A stretch of 31,827 nt of DNA, taken from assembly GCA_048213135.1 (NCBI GenBank), contig PS015050.1:12038-43864 (forward strand), written 5' to 3'. This DNA comes from Reclinomonas americana ATCC 50394 (Eukaryota > Jakobida > Jakobea > Jakobida). Positions 9,838 to 21,602 of this stretch are shown here, one piece after another. The translations under genes were made by a program, and so were the position numbers. A model generated the notes under the pieces. It saw only the letters and a program-made list of their open reading frames with translations. It did not search any database and was not told the origin of the DNA. Numbering within the stretch: the stretch's first letter is position 1; each line of letters begins with the position of its first letter.

Positions 9838-12800
9838 ATGAGCGGCAGTGAGTCGTCGACGCTGCTCTCACCGACAGCGATCGGCGGCGTGCACAGCACT
9901 CCCGAAACGCTGTCGCCTTCGCGGCGATCGACTCGCCGATTGGTGGACTGTTTGCGCGATGAGCGCTCACGGGCTCTCGGCTCGCTGCTCGCCTGCGCAC
10001 TCTGCGACGGCGATCTCGCCAAGTATCGTTGCGCGCTCTCGCTCTCCCCCTTGCATTCACTCTCCCTCTCCTCACGCCTCACCGATGATCTCACGGGGTG
10101 CCTTGGCGTGTGTGTATGTGTGTGTGCGTACATGAATCTGCAAATCGGCGTCGATATCTCGCAGCGTTTGTGCTGTGTCCGCGACGAGGTTTGCGTGTGT
10201 GCTCTTCTCTGGTCCACTCTCTTGCTCTCCGCTCATCGCCTGTTGACTCGCAGAGCATGCCGTATGTCGCGGTGCGCACAATGCCCAGATTCATCATTTT
10301 TCCTCACGCACGCACTCACACATGCACTCACAGTGCATCTGTCGACGGACGATCCTGTGCAAGGTTGTCTGTGTGCGGGCGAGTTTCGACTGAGCAGTGC
10401 GGTTGAACCGGATCCTGCTGTTGCGTTGTTGTGTGGTGGGCGCCATTTCTCCGATCACTGTGTGACCGATTGGTTTGCTGTGGCGCAGCTTGTGCAAGAG
10501 TATTACGATCTGGAGGTGCGCTTTCATCTTCGTTAGAGCCATGGGGAGCAGACAAGTGGCGACTCACTTTTGTGTGTCGCGCAGGCGATGTGCCCGGACT
10601 GCGGCAAGACCATGTCACTGTTTGCGTTGACGTCGCTGCATGGACAGGAGTGCTCGAGAGCGACCGCGTGCAGTCGATGCGGCGAGCGTGTGATGCAAGA
10701 GAATGCGCGCTACCATAACCGTTGCGCCGTGTGTGAACGTGAACGTCTGCTGCGCGCTCGCGACTCACGTGCGACGCAGAGTATGAGTGCATCGAGCGCC
10801 AAGTGAGCTGCCCGATGCACCGCGTAGGTTGTCCGTGGCTCGGACGCGACAAGGAGCTCGGCGTACATCTCCAGCAGTGCCTTTTTGTCGTCTTGCGCCC
10901 GGTGAGTCGCACGACAGCATGCTCTCTCCCTCTCCCCAAACACTGATATGTGAGCGCCCGCAGATGGTGCAGCACTTTGAGAGCCGCATGCTGCAGGTAT
11001 TGTGGAACACCATCGTCCTCTTCCAACAGAAATCGTGTCACACTCACGGCCGTTGTAGGTGGAAGACATCAGCCGCGTGACGGAGAGCAGCCGTGAGGAG
11101 CAAATGGCGGATTTCGATCGTCGTCTGCGCGAGTTGGAGGCGCTGTTCCTGTTTGAGAAGCGATCGCGCACCGAACTGCAAGGTGCGCTCGAGGCATCGC
11201 AGCAGGAGAATGCGGAGTTGGTGAGTTGCTATACACACTCTCGCACCGACCGTGCTGCCGCGGGCTCACGCACCACCTTTTCCCCCCGCACCAGAAACAC
11301 TCGCTGCGGCAGTTGCAGGAAACAGTGCTGCTGGAGGCACGCGAGCGAGACGTGTTGGAGAAGATGATTGCACGCGAGACGCAGCAGCGGATACTTCTGG
11401 AGGAGTCGCTGCATGTGCACAACTCGTCGTTTGTGTCCATCGATTCCAATCACAGCAGCAGGTGCGTGCATGTCGTCTCTGTTATCATGAGCAGTCGCGA
11501 TTGACGCTGTCCCTCTCTCTCTTTCGCTCCTGTGCGCTAGTTTTGTGTTCCACGGAGGCAACTCAGGCAGTAACGGCAGCGCACGCCACGTTGGTGGATC
11601 GGCGTCCAAACGCAGCCCGAATGGTCGCTCGCCGCGCGAGCTGGTGGCGGCTTTGGTGGGCGAGGCACCGCGGCCGCCGACGCCACCTACGCAGCAACAG
11701 CAGCAGCAGCAACAGCCTTCAATGGGAGTTGAAGATGCGCGATCACCGGCACGGGCGACTGTCGCACTCATGTCGCCGGCGGCTGAGGATGTGCATTTGG
11801 CGCACCTGTACGCTCTGCGAGACGCCGCCGCACGCAAGGCTCGCGAGGCGGAGGATCGTGCTGTGGTGATGGCCACTGCCGACAGGCGAAGCAACGACAC
11901 CGCCGTCGTCAGTAGACACGAGTTCGACGATGACACCTTTGCTCTCGAGTCGGAAGCGTGGGCGGCACTGGAGGCTGATCGTGCGCAGCAAATTGCGCTA
12001 CTCGAACGCGCCACCCGACCGCTGTCGCCGCCTTCGCCAGACCACTGTGCGTTTACGTGCCTGTGTGATGCTTCTTTCACTCCTCGTGAGTTGCTCAACT
12101 TTTCACAGTCGCGGTGGCGGACCCTGAACCGACGACGCTTCCAGCAGCCGCCACAGCTACAACTGACTTGCGCAGTGGACGGCCAGCGACGGACACTGTA
12201 GTTCCAGTGGCGCCAAGTTGCGCCTTGCAGAGAACGATCTGCTGAGCGTCATCATGTCACTCAACTATTCCGTACTCGTGTGCAGCTGTCACGGTGCAAC
12301 CCAGTTCGCAACAGCAAGAGCCGGTGATTGAACCGCCTCCTGTCTCACTGCCGTCGCCCAAGCGCACGGGGAACGCCTCTGTGCAACCAGTGCACCACGA
12401 AATGTCGGCAAACGGCAACGCTGCGGCGGGGACTGGTGCACTGTCGGCGTTTTCACAAGTGTCTTCGTCGAGCTTCGGCACAGGTGTCAGTGCCTCGCTG
12501 GACATACCAGAGTTGATGATGAATGCGAGGACGCCGGATTCTGGTTTGTCACCAGGCGAGCGATCGCCGCCGCGACAAACACCGCAGGGTTCTGGACGTG
12601 CCTCCAGTCACTCACCGGCGCGTCGCGGTGGTGAGTCGCACGGATCGATTTCTTCGTTGTGTCATTCCCGTGATGTGCTGACGCGAGAGACCGTCGCTGG
12701 TGCCCGGACAGTGTCTCCGGACGCCCTCTCGGGTTCACAAACGCAGGCTCGCGAACCAACCGAGGGCACTGGTGAGTGTGAATGGCAACCGAGGACGCAG

Positions 12801-14098
12801 TAACGATGAGAGTCTGACTCCGCGAGCACACAGCTCTCGTGGACCACATCCTCGGCGACCATCATTGCCTGCAGTTGGACTCGCGAACCAAGACGCTCTT
12901 GTTCGACTGGCAGTGGGGCTGGAACAATGATGTTGTGTGCCATCATTCCCTGTGAACTCCTTGTTGCCTTGCTGCTCACTACAACGTCGATAGTCTGCGC
13001 CCGCACCGACGCTGCTGCAAGTGACCAATGCCGTCACGCAGTGCCCCTCTTTTATCGCCTGCTCGCAGTGCGCATTCCGCTTGCAACCCAGACGCATCGA
13101 GGGTGCTGGCCCCGGTCCGCAGTCGGCTGTTGCAGTTGGACGACCGGGTCCCATTGACATCGATGTTGTTGACGTGGAACTGGAACGGGGACGTAGTCGC
13201 TTCGGTTTGTACTGTATGTGTGTGTGCATATCTCTCTCTCTCTACACGCGTGCACACTCACCCTCCACGCTGTTGTTGTGTGCACAGCCACCGAGCACGC
13301 ACAGGCGGTGAGTGCAAGCAACACACGCCTGAAACAACGACTGGAGGATCTGCGACAGAGTGCCTCGAATAGTGCGTTGACGTCCTCGTTTGTGACGACA
13401 ATCTCACAACTGACTCTGTAGTTGATGCAGCACGCTGGTATGGGACCTCTACACGAGCGCGCGAAACAGGCGGTACGTGCACAGGGAAAGACATGCACTT
13501 GTCGTGTGGATGTATTATCTGACTGCTTGTACACAGCACAAACCGATTACAGGTCGCCCAGTTCCGGTGCGTCCGTCACAATCAATAATGGCAGTGCCAT
13601 GCAGCTGCCGACTCACATTCTCGTCGCAGGGTCCCAGAGTGCGCTCCCCACAGCCGGCCCCCGTCACGACGACATTGACGAAGAGGATCTTGAGGACTAC
13701 ATGGCCGAGCACGACGAAGGTTTTCTCTCTCTGCTGACGCATTTGCGTACTCACATCACGCCACCTCATTCATGTGTGTGCCAAGCAGCCCCGCCAGCCG
13801 TGGCGCAGCCTGGAGGGTCACGGACGTCGCCATTTGGCCGCGTAGTTGTGCGTGTGCAGGAGCCGGTATCAGTGCGTCCACACGGACGGAGCTCCAGTGC
13901 AGATCTCTCGTCAGGTACTGTACCGTTGAACGCGCTCGATGTGCGTCGCGCCTGCACTCATGTTCTCCACCGCTGCAACACACAGCTGCCGCCGACAGCT
14001 CACCGACCGCCGACGAACGACTGCGACGCTCGATGAGTGCTTCGGTCAACGACGCCTTCCTCGGTATCCTTGGTGAAAGCACCGAGAACGACGAGTGA
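9838..14098 (+). CDS. RING plus TRAF-type zinc-finger protein with coiled coil and long disordered tail
   Basis: The start is ATG 9838 (MSGSESSTLL). An early CALC pair, then LCGGRHFSDHCVTDWF and MCPDCGK, have the cysteine/histidine order of a RING. TRAF-type fingers follow: ACSRCGERVMQENARYHN continues through a GTTGCG intron (10721-10779) into QYECIERQVSCPMHRVGCPW and GVHLQQC. Coiled-coil exons come next (FDRRLRELEALFLFEKRSR; LRQLQETVLLEARERDVL), then a long Ser/Pro/Gln-rich tail with a Q8 run. The tail continues in phase across introns at 12217-12285 and about 12773 to further exons, including CPSFIACSQCAFRLQ and a helical RLKQRLEDLRQSA segment. The last exon ends SVNDAFLGILGESTENDE at 14098. 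The exon order between about 13370 and 13990 is not settled, and a split into two genes is possible. RING-TRAF proteins are usually E3 ubiquitin ligases or signalling adaptors. No MATH/TRAF-C domain was seen. Confidence 0.65.
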
Positions 14099-14219
14099 CA
14101 AACAAAACGTGTATGCCTAATAATGCCGTTCTTATGGTCTTTTACTCATCCTTTGCCGTACCATTGATTTGCCAGCGAGTGTTCGTATTCGAGAGCTACA
14201 ATAAGGAGAACAGGACTAC

Positions 14220-17200
14220 TCAGTGCCCAGCCTTCGCAAAATGGTGCCAGCACGCACACGCACTCCCAACGCAACATTGGCGCACGATTCCATAGTCGAC
14301 GATGAACAGTCGTTCGCGGTGGCTTTCGATTTCTCTGAAAAACATGCCAATATCAAAGTGCTCACGGTCGATGCGATACACGCGGTGGCCGCTGACGGCC
14401 GACACTTGACGCACGCCCGGCACAAGGCCCGCCATGAATCTGCATCACACCAGCCATCAGTCGTGACACTCAAGCGTGGAAACCATGAGCGGTGCACACG
14501 GACCGATGCACTTCGGCGTCCGAGAACGGATCCGCGTGAATGTGAATGTAGTAAATCTCCGCAATGCGTTCCTTGAGCTGTGTGCGTGTGTGTGAGAGAG
14601 AGAGAGAGAGAGCACACACAAATCTTCTAGAAGGTGAAGATGGCGGCGAGACCTGAGAAGCTGGTGCAATGGCCACGATTCGACCGCGGACGAATCGTGC
14701 AATCCGATCGCCCAACAGCAGCGCCTCGTCCACATCGTGAGTGGCGCTGTGACGATCGCAGTCCGTCAGAAGAGATGCAGACAGGTATTGACCAGCGCAG
14801 CAACGCAACAGAAGGACGGCAGCACCGCCATTCTTGGCCTGCGCAATGGCGCGCCACACAGACGTCTTGGATTTGACAGTCATATTACTGCGAACGAAAT
14901 TCAGTGAGGGCATGTCACGACAGCGAACCGCATCCACCAGAGAGAGACTCAACAATGTGGGCGAGTCGAGGACCAATATCTGTGCGTGCAGAGCCGCATG
15001 AGAGAGCAGCACACAGCGAGACACACTCACACGAAAAACACGCAACTCTTGGACTGCCGATCAGCGCCATGGCGACGGCCAGTCGACGCCTGGTGTCCGG
15101 AGTGCAGGCACTGACACGCAGATTGGCACTCTTGCGGAGGAACAGCACGCGGGTCATGGCAAATGTGGCGTTCACCAAGGCGACGCCTGCAAGCGAGTTT
15201 CAGAGAGGGAGGCAAGGATAACGGTGTGTCAGCTACAAACCCTCAAGACCGCGCAATCGGCCCATGAACTGCAGGTGCTCTCGCACAGTAAGCTCCTCCC
15301 ACATGATGTTGTGCTGTGCCAGAAAGCCTGCATGCACATGTCCCGCAGAAAGTCAACAAAGAAAGTGCAACCAAAGGCATCATTGCAGGAGAGACGCACC
15401 GAGTTCCTGCACGGCCATGTGATGCTGAATCATGACGTCGAAGCCACTGATGAGGGCACGGCCCGCAAAGGCGTTGCTGAGACCGACAAGCACTCGCAAG
15501 CTGTGTCACACGATTAGGAACATCGGTGGCGGAAGAAAGATCAGAGACGATGGACACACACGCAAACGCAACAACAGTGACACGCCGGCACCACGATGTG
15601 CCAAGAGAGCCGTGCATTCGCCGGGACCCACGCCCAACGAAAGACCGGCCCACGCCTCGCCAGTAAGCTTGTGCCAATCTTCGGCCGCTGTGTCAAAGTC
15701 TTTGGTGGTCTGTGAAACGCACGACCGCCAAAGTGAGTGCTCTCAGTCCGTGCGCAAAATGCGGGAGGAAAACGTACTCGTATGCCAACAGCCAGCAGAC
15801 TGGCTTCCTCGGCCTCGCGGACCAGCGTTCGCATGTGCTCCTTCTCGGCCTCCTCATCGTCGCGCAACTGCAGAAGCAAGTACAGCTCAGAATGTTGATC
15901 AAAACACAAAAGTCCCCCGCCAACAATGGCGACCGACCTGCTGAATGTCGGCGTCCAGCTGCTCCTCGATGCGCACAGCAATGTCGGCGACTGCAGAGGG
16001 TACGCGCTCGCTGGAGCTTGTGTCGTTCCGATCGCGCAGTGACGCCGACTGGTTGTTGGCAGAGGCTGCCGCATTGCCGACGTTGCCACTCTGCCGCATG
16101 CTCGACTGCGCAACGCTGCCGCTGGCCCTGTGTGTGTGCAAATCAGGAAAGATTCAACATCAGGCGATGCTGCTGCTAACAACGTGAACGCAACTCGTGA
16201 GGCCCCCTTCTCGGAAGCTGACTGCGGCTTCCCAACGATGCCGGCGGTGGCACAAGGAGCGCACTGCGATTGAAATCCGAGGCAACGGATTCGGTGGCCG
16301 GCGATGCCGCCGCGTCTACACACAGAGGGAGGTGAGGTGCATGTGGAGGTGTAGTTTGCGTCAACAAGCGGGTCAGCTCTCCCGCACCATGGACAGCTGC
16401 GTGGTCGGCCTCGTCCAACATGCCTGCTTCGTCGTGCAGCCGTCGTACGCGATCCATTGGTGAGGAGGGCAATCGCATTGAGCCTGCGCGCATGAGACCG
16501 GGCTCGGGGAACTCCACCGCCTCTGTATCAAGAAGAATAAGAAGGAGGCACTGCCATGAGAGATGACAGGGGTCGATCAAACCTCGCGCGGGAGATGGGA
16601 GCGTGCGTGCAAACAGCGGCGCTGATTCGTCGGCAATCGACGCCGGCGAGTGAGCAGCAAGTGGTGACGACATGGCGTCGGGAGACAAGGCGAGACGATG
16701 TCGGCTACCGACGGCGGCGGCGGCAGCGAGAGCATCGGGTGACAGGTCATGTACCACACTGTCGGAGTCGTCGACCAGATGTCGCTGAAAGCGATCCATG
16801 GCCACACGCTGCTCATGGTCGTGGTCGGCGCCATTCTCGCCCCCCACCGGAGTCGTTGGCGACGCGGCAACCGCGTGCAGTGCCGCCGGAGGTGGCGTGT
16901 TCCCGGACGAGTGTATTGACTCGGAGCGCTCACTCACCAGGTCACCGAAATCCTGCATCTCCAAACCAGCTGCACACACACGCACGCGGTCAGTCGAATG
17001 CACTCTGTCCACGGACAGACAAGCGACAGGCAGCAAGTGACGCACTGAGAGCCTCCGCCCTCTTAATGTCCTCGGGAAGCCACTGTTCCACGGGTGCGTC
17101 GAGCATCTCCTCCGGATCACTGTACAAGTAGTGGGAGCGCTTCCACCGATCCGGGCAGCACCACGAGCCCCAGAACTCGCGAGTGAAGATGAACCACACA

Positions 17201-19121
17201 CTGCGCCGCCGTCCAAACTTGCCAGGTCGCACCAGTTGCAGATACCTTTGGGGGAGAGGAACACGAGGGAATGAGAACGGGGAGGGAAAAAAGGAGGCGT
17301 GGCGCGTCGGAGGCACACGTACCAACTGAGAATAAAATACAGCACCGCCAGGCCTAGCATGCCGGCGAGTGACAACAAGATGTTGGGTTCTGTGATGCTC
17401 GTGCTGGCCGCACCGTTTCGGTGAATGTGTTGCAGGAATCTGCGAGAACGGAGCGTCAGGTTGTTTGGCAAGAGAACAAGGCAGCGACAGAATGCGAGAA
17501 GCGAGCGGACCTGTCGAGCAGCAGCGATGGATACAAACAGGAGACAATGACATGCGGGATGGGCACGGTCTCGCCAAAGTTGATAATGTAGCGATTGAGG
17601 AAGTGCGAGATCACCGCCGACGGCACAAGCAACAGGGCCGTTACCACTGCGATCGGAGTTACAATGAGCCCACAGCACACAAAAACAACAACAGCAACAG
17701 CAACTACCGACCGAGAGCGGTGCGGTGACGACTGAAGAGCACGCCGAGAAAGTCGGCAAACAGGGAAATCACGGCACTCCAAACGGTGAGAACCACCGCA
17801 ATAATGTACAAGGAGGCCGTGTTCCACGGTCGCAGTTGCACTGCGTAGCCCAGCAAGGCTACCATACCGCACAGGGCTTCCATTCGCACGAATCGCAACA
17901 GCCACTGCGACACACGATAGTGCCAGCCACGCAGACCGGCCTGTTCACGAAAGCACGGGAGGGTGAGGTGTGTGCGCGTGTGGGTGAGTCGAGTGAACAG
18001 GTTGGCACACCAGCTCAAGGTACTGGCGCCGCATGGTCTCATTGTCGATGGTGTACTCCATGACAAATGCCGGCAGCCACAAATGCAAAAGGATGAGATA
18101 CACAATCGCTACGGGGAAGCGCGCAGTGAGAATCACAGCGATAAGCACACAGGGCGCCGGCGGTCACGCAACGTCCATACGACGCCGAGAAGAGCTTGGT
18201 CTGCGCCTGCAGCGTGTCAAACACTTGCACGCGCGTCTCCAGCGAGGCCTCGGTGAGATTCGACTGCTCCGGATGCTTGTTCACCAGCGCCCACCGATAC
18301 GCAGCATTGTCGATGAGCGCACGCGCAGCCACCAGCGACTCGCCATACTGCTCAATGCTGCGATTGTACATGGCCGAGTAGGCCACCGCATCCAGCGTCA
18401 CCGTGTCAAACACGTAGCCGGCGTGATACGAGGCACGAGCAAAGCGCGTCTGCTCAAACAGCGTCGAGTCGAGCAAGCTCTCGCTCGGAAAGCGCAGTGT
18501 GGACAGGTCGACGCCACCGTACTAGAGACACACACTGAGCTCCCTCTTGGCTGCTCGATGGCGACGCACACAGACAGACACACACTGACCTCCACGACGC
18601 TTATTTCCAAGTACTCTAACAAGCCCGCACCGTCCAGTGTCGTGTTGGCACTATCCCAGATGTGCTTCCCGGCGGCGCCACCGGCACGAGCATCGCTAAA
18701 GGGCAACTGATGAGTGATGCGATCAATGCCCGCAATGCGCAGGGCGGGCAGGCGCGGTTTCGTGGGCAAATCTGACACAAAGTTGGTGTTGCCGATCTTG
18801 CTCGCCACCAACAGGTCGCCGAGCACGAGCAACATGAGCTGAGTCAGAAGAGGGAGAGAGAGTCATCATCAAATCATGTTCGATATCGTGTGTGATGGTC
18901 TTCGTGGAGTACCATCAGTGTGGGCGAGAGGAACACCAGGTAGTTGAGAGTGGTGTTGCGTTTCTGCGCAGTGGCGGGCAGGCAGAGAGAGAGAGAGAGA
19001 GAGAGAGGCGGGAAGAGTGTGTCAGCGATTTTGATGTGTGTCAATGTGTGTGTGCACGGACTCTCTGTCTCTCAACTCTCTCATGATAGGTCATGATGAG
19101 CGCGCCCGTGAGCTTGCCCAT
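14220..19121 (-). CDS. ABCA-type half-size ABC transporter with degenerate nucleotide-binding domain
   Basis: The start is ATG 19121 (MGKLTGALIM). Early exons join to KRNTTLNYLVFLSPTLM-LMLLVLGDLLVASK, the first membrane segment. A large loop domain follows, then further membrane segments (PVAIVYLILLHLWLPAF, ASLYIIAVVLTVWSAVISLF, VVTALLLVPSAVISHFL, NILLSLAGMLGLAVLYFIL) and a long acidic/Ser-rich linker. The NBD begins at about 15690. Its Q-loop region (GFLAQHNIMWEELTVREH LQF) and the later THDVDEALLLGDRIA switch plus C-terminal IDREHFDIGMFFREIES are typical of the ABCA family, which moves lipids across membranes. The Walker A lysine, LSGG signature and Walker B glutamate are all missing (see finding). 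There is one membrane domain and one NBD, so this is a half transporter. It meets the TRAF gene tail to tail, with 121 bp between stops. Confidence 0.8.
14747..14809 (-). other. Representative GTTGCG-donor intron in the ABCA gene
   Basis: Exon ...AAVLL ends CT|GTTGCG, and the acceptor CACAG|CGCCACTCACGATGTG restores LLATHDVDEA, the exact H-loop motif of ABC ATPases. This fixes the unusual donor with high confidence. Sister introns in the same gene are at 15046-14980 and 15572-15501. Confidence 0.85.
18984..19008. repeat. (GA)n microsatellite in the 5' part of the ABCA gene
   Basis: About twelve GA units lie in non-coding sequence between the first exon (ATG 19121) and the exon encoding KRNTTLNYLVF. 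Confidence 0.9.
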
Positions 19122-19765
19122 GGTGGACGGAGGGCAGCGCGGGCACTCCCGCAGGCAACAAACAACAACAAGGGAAATCCACCATTTCATGCAACAAACT
19201 GACTGACAGTGTTGTGACTAGATTAGATGTCCAAGGGGAGCTCGAGTGGCGAGGCGCTGGCGTTTGCGCAAAAGTACACTGCAGGTGTGTGTCTCTGTGT
19301 GTATGTGCTGCTGTGAAAAGAAGACGAGTTGAGCGCGAAAAGATCTATGAAATGCATCACAGATGAGATGAAGTGAGCGTGAGAGTGAGTGAGTGTGTGA
19401 GGTGTGAGTGTGTGTGTATGTGAAAGAGAGAGACGCCCTCATGCACAGAAGTGCAAGATTGTTGTGTTCTGTTTCATTTGGCATTCAATTCTTGCCTGTA
19501 TGAATGTATGTGTTGTTGTTTCGGACCGATTGTGGTGTTGGGTGGCGACGAGAGAGCATTGCGCAGGTGTCTGTCTGCGTGTGAGTGTGCGAGCGAGAAG
19601 TCTCACTGGCGAGAGACCAATCTGAGAGAAACGAGAGTCTTGCTTGTGCCTGTGATGCGTGTGGTGATGGTGGAGAGCACTTGGTGTCACTCGTGTTGAC
19701 TGCAGGCCGGGTGTCGGAGTGAGCTTTTTTTGACCTCGGGTTTTGTTTTGATTTTTTGACTGCAG
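19122..19765. promoter_or_regulatory. Divergent intergenic region between ABCA (-) and methyltransferase (+), TG-rich
   Basis: This segment lies upstream of both genes. It is rich in TG and GA steps (for example 19380-19430) and must hold the ABCA promoter plus the promoter and probable first exon(s) of the methyltransferase, whose start I could not fix. A frame open at about 19620-19709 (ending GEHLVSLVLTAGR before a GTGTCG donor) is a weak first-exon candidate. Confidence 0.4.
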
Positions 19766-21098
19766 TCGGACATGCAAAGCTGGTGCATGCCAACCCGCTC
19801 TCCAACGGGTTCGTCGTTTTCGCTGCTGTCTCTCGGTGTGCGTGTGTCGACCGACACTCACTCTCCGTGGATGGTGCGTCGTGCAGCAAGATCAACGACG
19901 TGATCGATCTGATTGACCTCGATCGACCAGGAGTGCGTCAGGGCTCCTCTTCTCTCCGTCTTTCTCTTCCTTTCATTCTCGATGTGTCGCTCTCCGTTTC
20001 TCCCCCACCCTGCTCCCTCCTTTGCCCCTCACCAACGTGCATGCAGGGCTACTCGCCACACCCAGTGATCCTTGATGTCGGCTGCGGCAAGGCCTCGATT
20101 CTCATTCGAGTTGCGCGGGGAGTGCGGTGGCAACACTAGAGCTGCTGACTCACGCGCGATCCTCACCAGCTCGGTCAGCGGTTTCCGCACGTACGCATGA
20201 TCGGCGTCGACAACAGTCCGTTCATGATGCGCGAGGCTCGAGACTTGGTGACGGCGACCGCCGACTCGATTGTCAGGTCGGTGGCAACCTGTCTTAGATG
20301 GTTCTCCACGCACGCGTTGAGCTCACTCCACGCGCAGTGAGAAGCTGGCACTCCGAGAGTCGTCGTTTGAGGACTTTTTCGCCGAGGTATGCCTTTCCCT
20401 TTCTCTTTACGTGCACAGTACACTCACCTTGTCGGCGCACGCACACAGTATCGCGCACAGCTGGCCTCCAAGGGCGCCACGTCGGTGGACGAGGTGACCG
20501 AGACCGATCGATTCGACATGCTTGTGTGTCTGGTGTGTGCGCGCCTCGCCCCTCGCCCCCCTTCAGCATTCCCTTCTTCTTGACGATCTGGTCCAGGGTT
20601 CCACGCATGCCTTTGCGCCAACATTCCCCCTGGCCATTCGCATGATGCGCGACCTGGTCAAGGAGGGCGGGCTCATCTGGTGTGCACACACGTTCTGGCG
20701 CCGCACCCCACCTGCTGAGTTCCTCGAGGCTCTCGGCGTGGACGCCTCGTGGAACACAACGCACGCCGGCAACATTGAGGCCGGACAGGATGTGGGCCTC
20801 ACGCTGCTGTACGCCAACGCTGCCTCGAAAGACGACTGGGATCGCTACGAAGGCAACCACATGTGGAACTGCGAGCAGTACTGCTTGCAGAATCCGCGCG
20901 ACCCCGACTGCCCGCGCATTCTGAAGAGAGCACGCTGGTACGCCAAATCACCCTCTCTCTCTCTCTCTTTTCTCTCGCAGCTATACTCATGAGTCGGGGG
21001 GGTGGGTCAGGTGGCACAAGTTGCGGTTTGCATACGGCCGTGACACACTCGGCTTTGGATCGTACCTGTTTCGCGTAGAGGGTGCACAGCCCAAGTAA
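19766..21098 (+). CDS. Class I SAM-dependent methyltransferase (small-molecule type), 5' end unresolved
   Basis: The exons chain in phase: VGHAKLVHANPLSNG-KINDVIDLIDLDRPG, then PVILDVGCGKASILIR-LGQRFPHVRMIGVDNSPF. This gives motif I (DVGCG) and the acidic end of motif II (GVDNSP) of Rossmann-fold methyltransferases. Then come FEDFFAE, a linker, FDMLVCLGSTHAF (the family's 'D-x-x-x-C-x-G-[AS]-x-x-A-x' post-motif), VKEGGLIWCAHTFWRRTPP, DDWDRYE and the C-terminal GRDTLGFGSYLF. The stop is TAA 21096-21098. This layout, including the GRDTLGF tail, resembles methyltransferases I know mostly from bacteria that act on small molecules. The substrate is unknown. Introns include 20110-20169 (GTTGCG donor). 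The first exon, upstream of the acceptor at 19764-19765, is not identified. Confidence 0.75.
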
Positions 21099-21602
21099 AA
21101 AAAAAATGGTTTGCATGCACACCATTCTCTCTCTGCTCTTTCTTTTGCTTTCTTGCGTTTGTTTGGGTAATGTCCCTCAACTCATTGAGACCAACCGTAC
21201 GGAAATGCTAGCGGAAGGCCTCACCCGAGCGAGGATAATGTTCATCTGCCGTTCGACCACCACATAACCACCCGGGAAAATCAGAGGTAACCCGGGCTAA
21301 ACCCTTGCGAGTTTTACAGCAGTGGCACTGCGGGGATTATTGCGTCTATATAAAAGAAAGAACTGCGTTGGCAAGCGGCGTCGAGCCTTGCCACTCGCGT
21401 CGCGAGGGCGTCCATTGTGGGTGCCCCTCGAATTTTGGGTGGTGACGGGGGCCAAGTCAAGTGAGCCGTGGCGGAGGACATTGGGACCACGCTCATCATG
21501 TCTCTACACAACAGCCCCTCCTGGCAGCCGGGAATGCAGGCCACATAACGCACCCCGCTGTTCCAGAATCCGATAAGAAACAACTGAGTAACGCGCCACA
21601 CA
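21099..21602. other. Intergenic region between methyltransferase and kinase genes
   Basis: The first part has an A-run right after the stop (21096-21106) and a pyrimidine-rich stretch (about 21125-21155). Two CCCGGG palindromes lie 14 nt apart at 21271-21296. A GTTCGACC string near 21251 looks like a tRNA B box but has no cloverleaf around it. No supported gene was found. Confidence 0.5.

Noticed and set aside
13419-13421. In-frame TAG between ISQLTL and LMQHAGMGPLHERAKQA, suggesting TAG might be a sense codon
   Set aside because: Other genes in the window end properly at TAG, TAA and TGA (for example TAG at 30189-30191), and an intron with a GTGCGT donor (about 13371) ending at this TAG explains it.
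21130-21300. Possible tRNA gene around the B-box-like GTTCGACC near 21251
   Set aside because: No acceptor stem, A box or cloverleaf could be folded around it.
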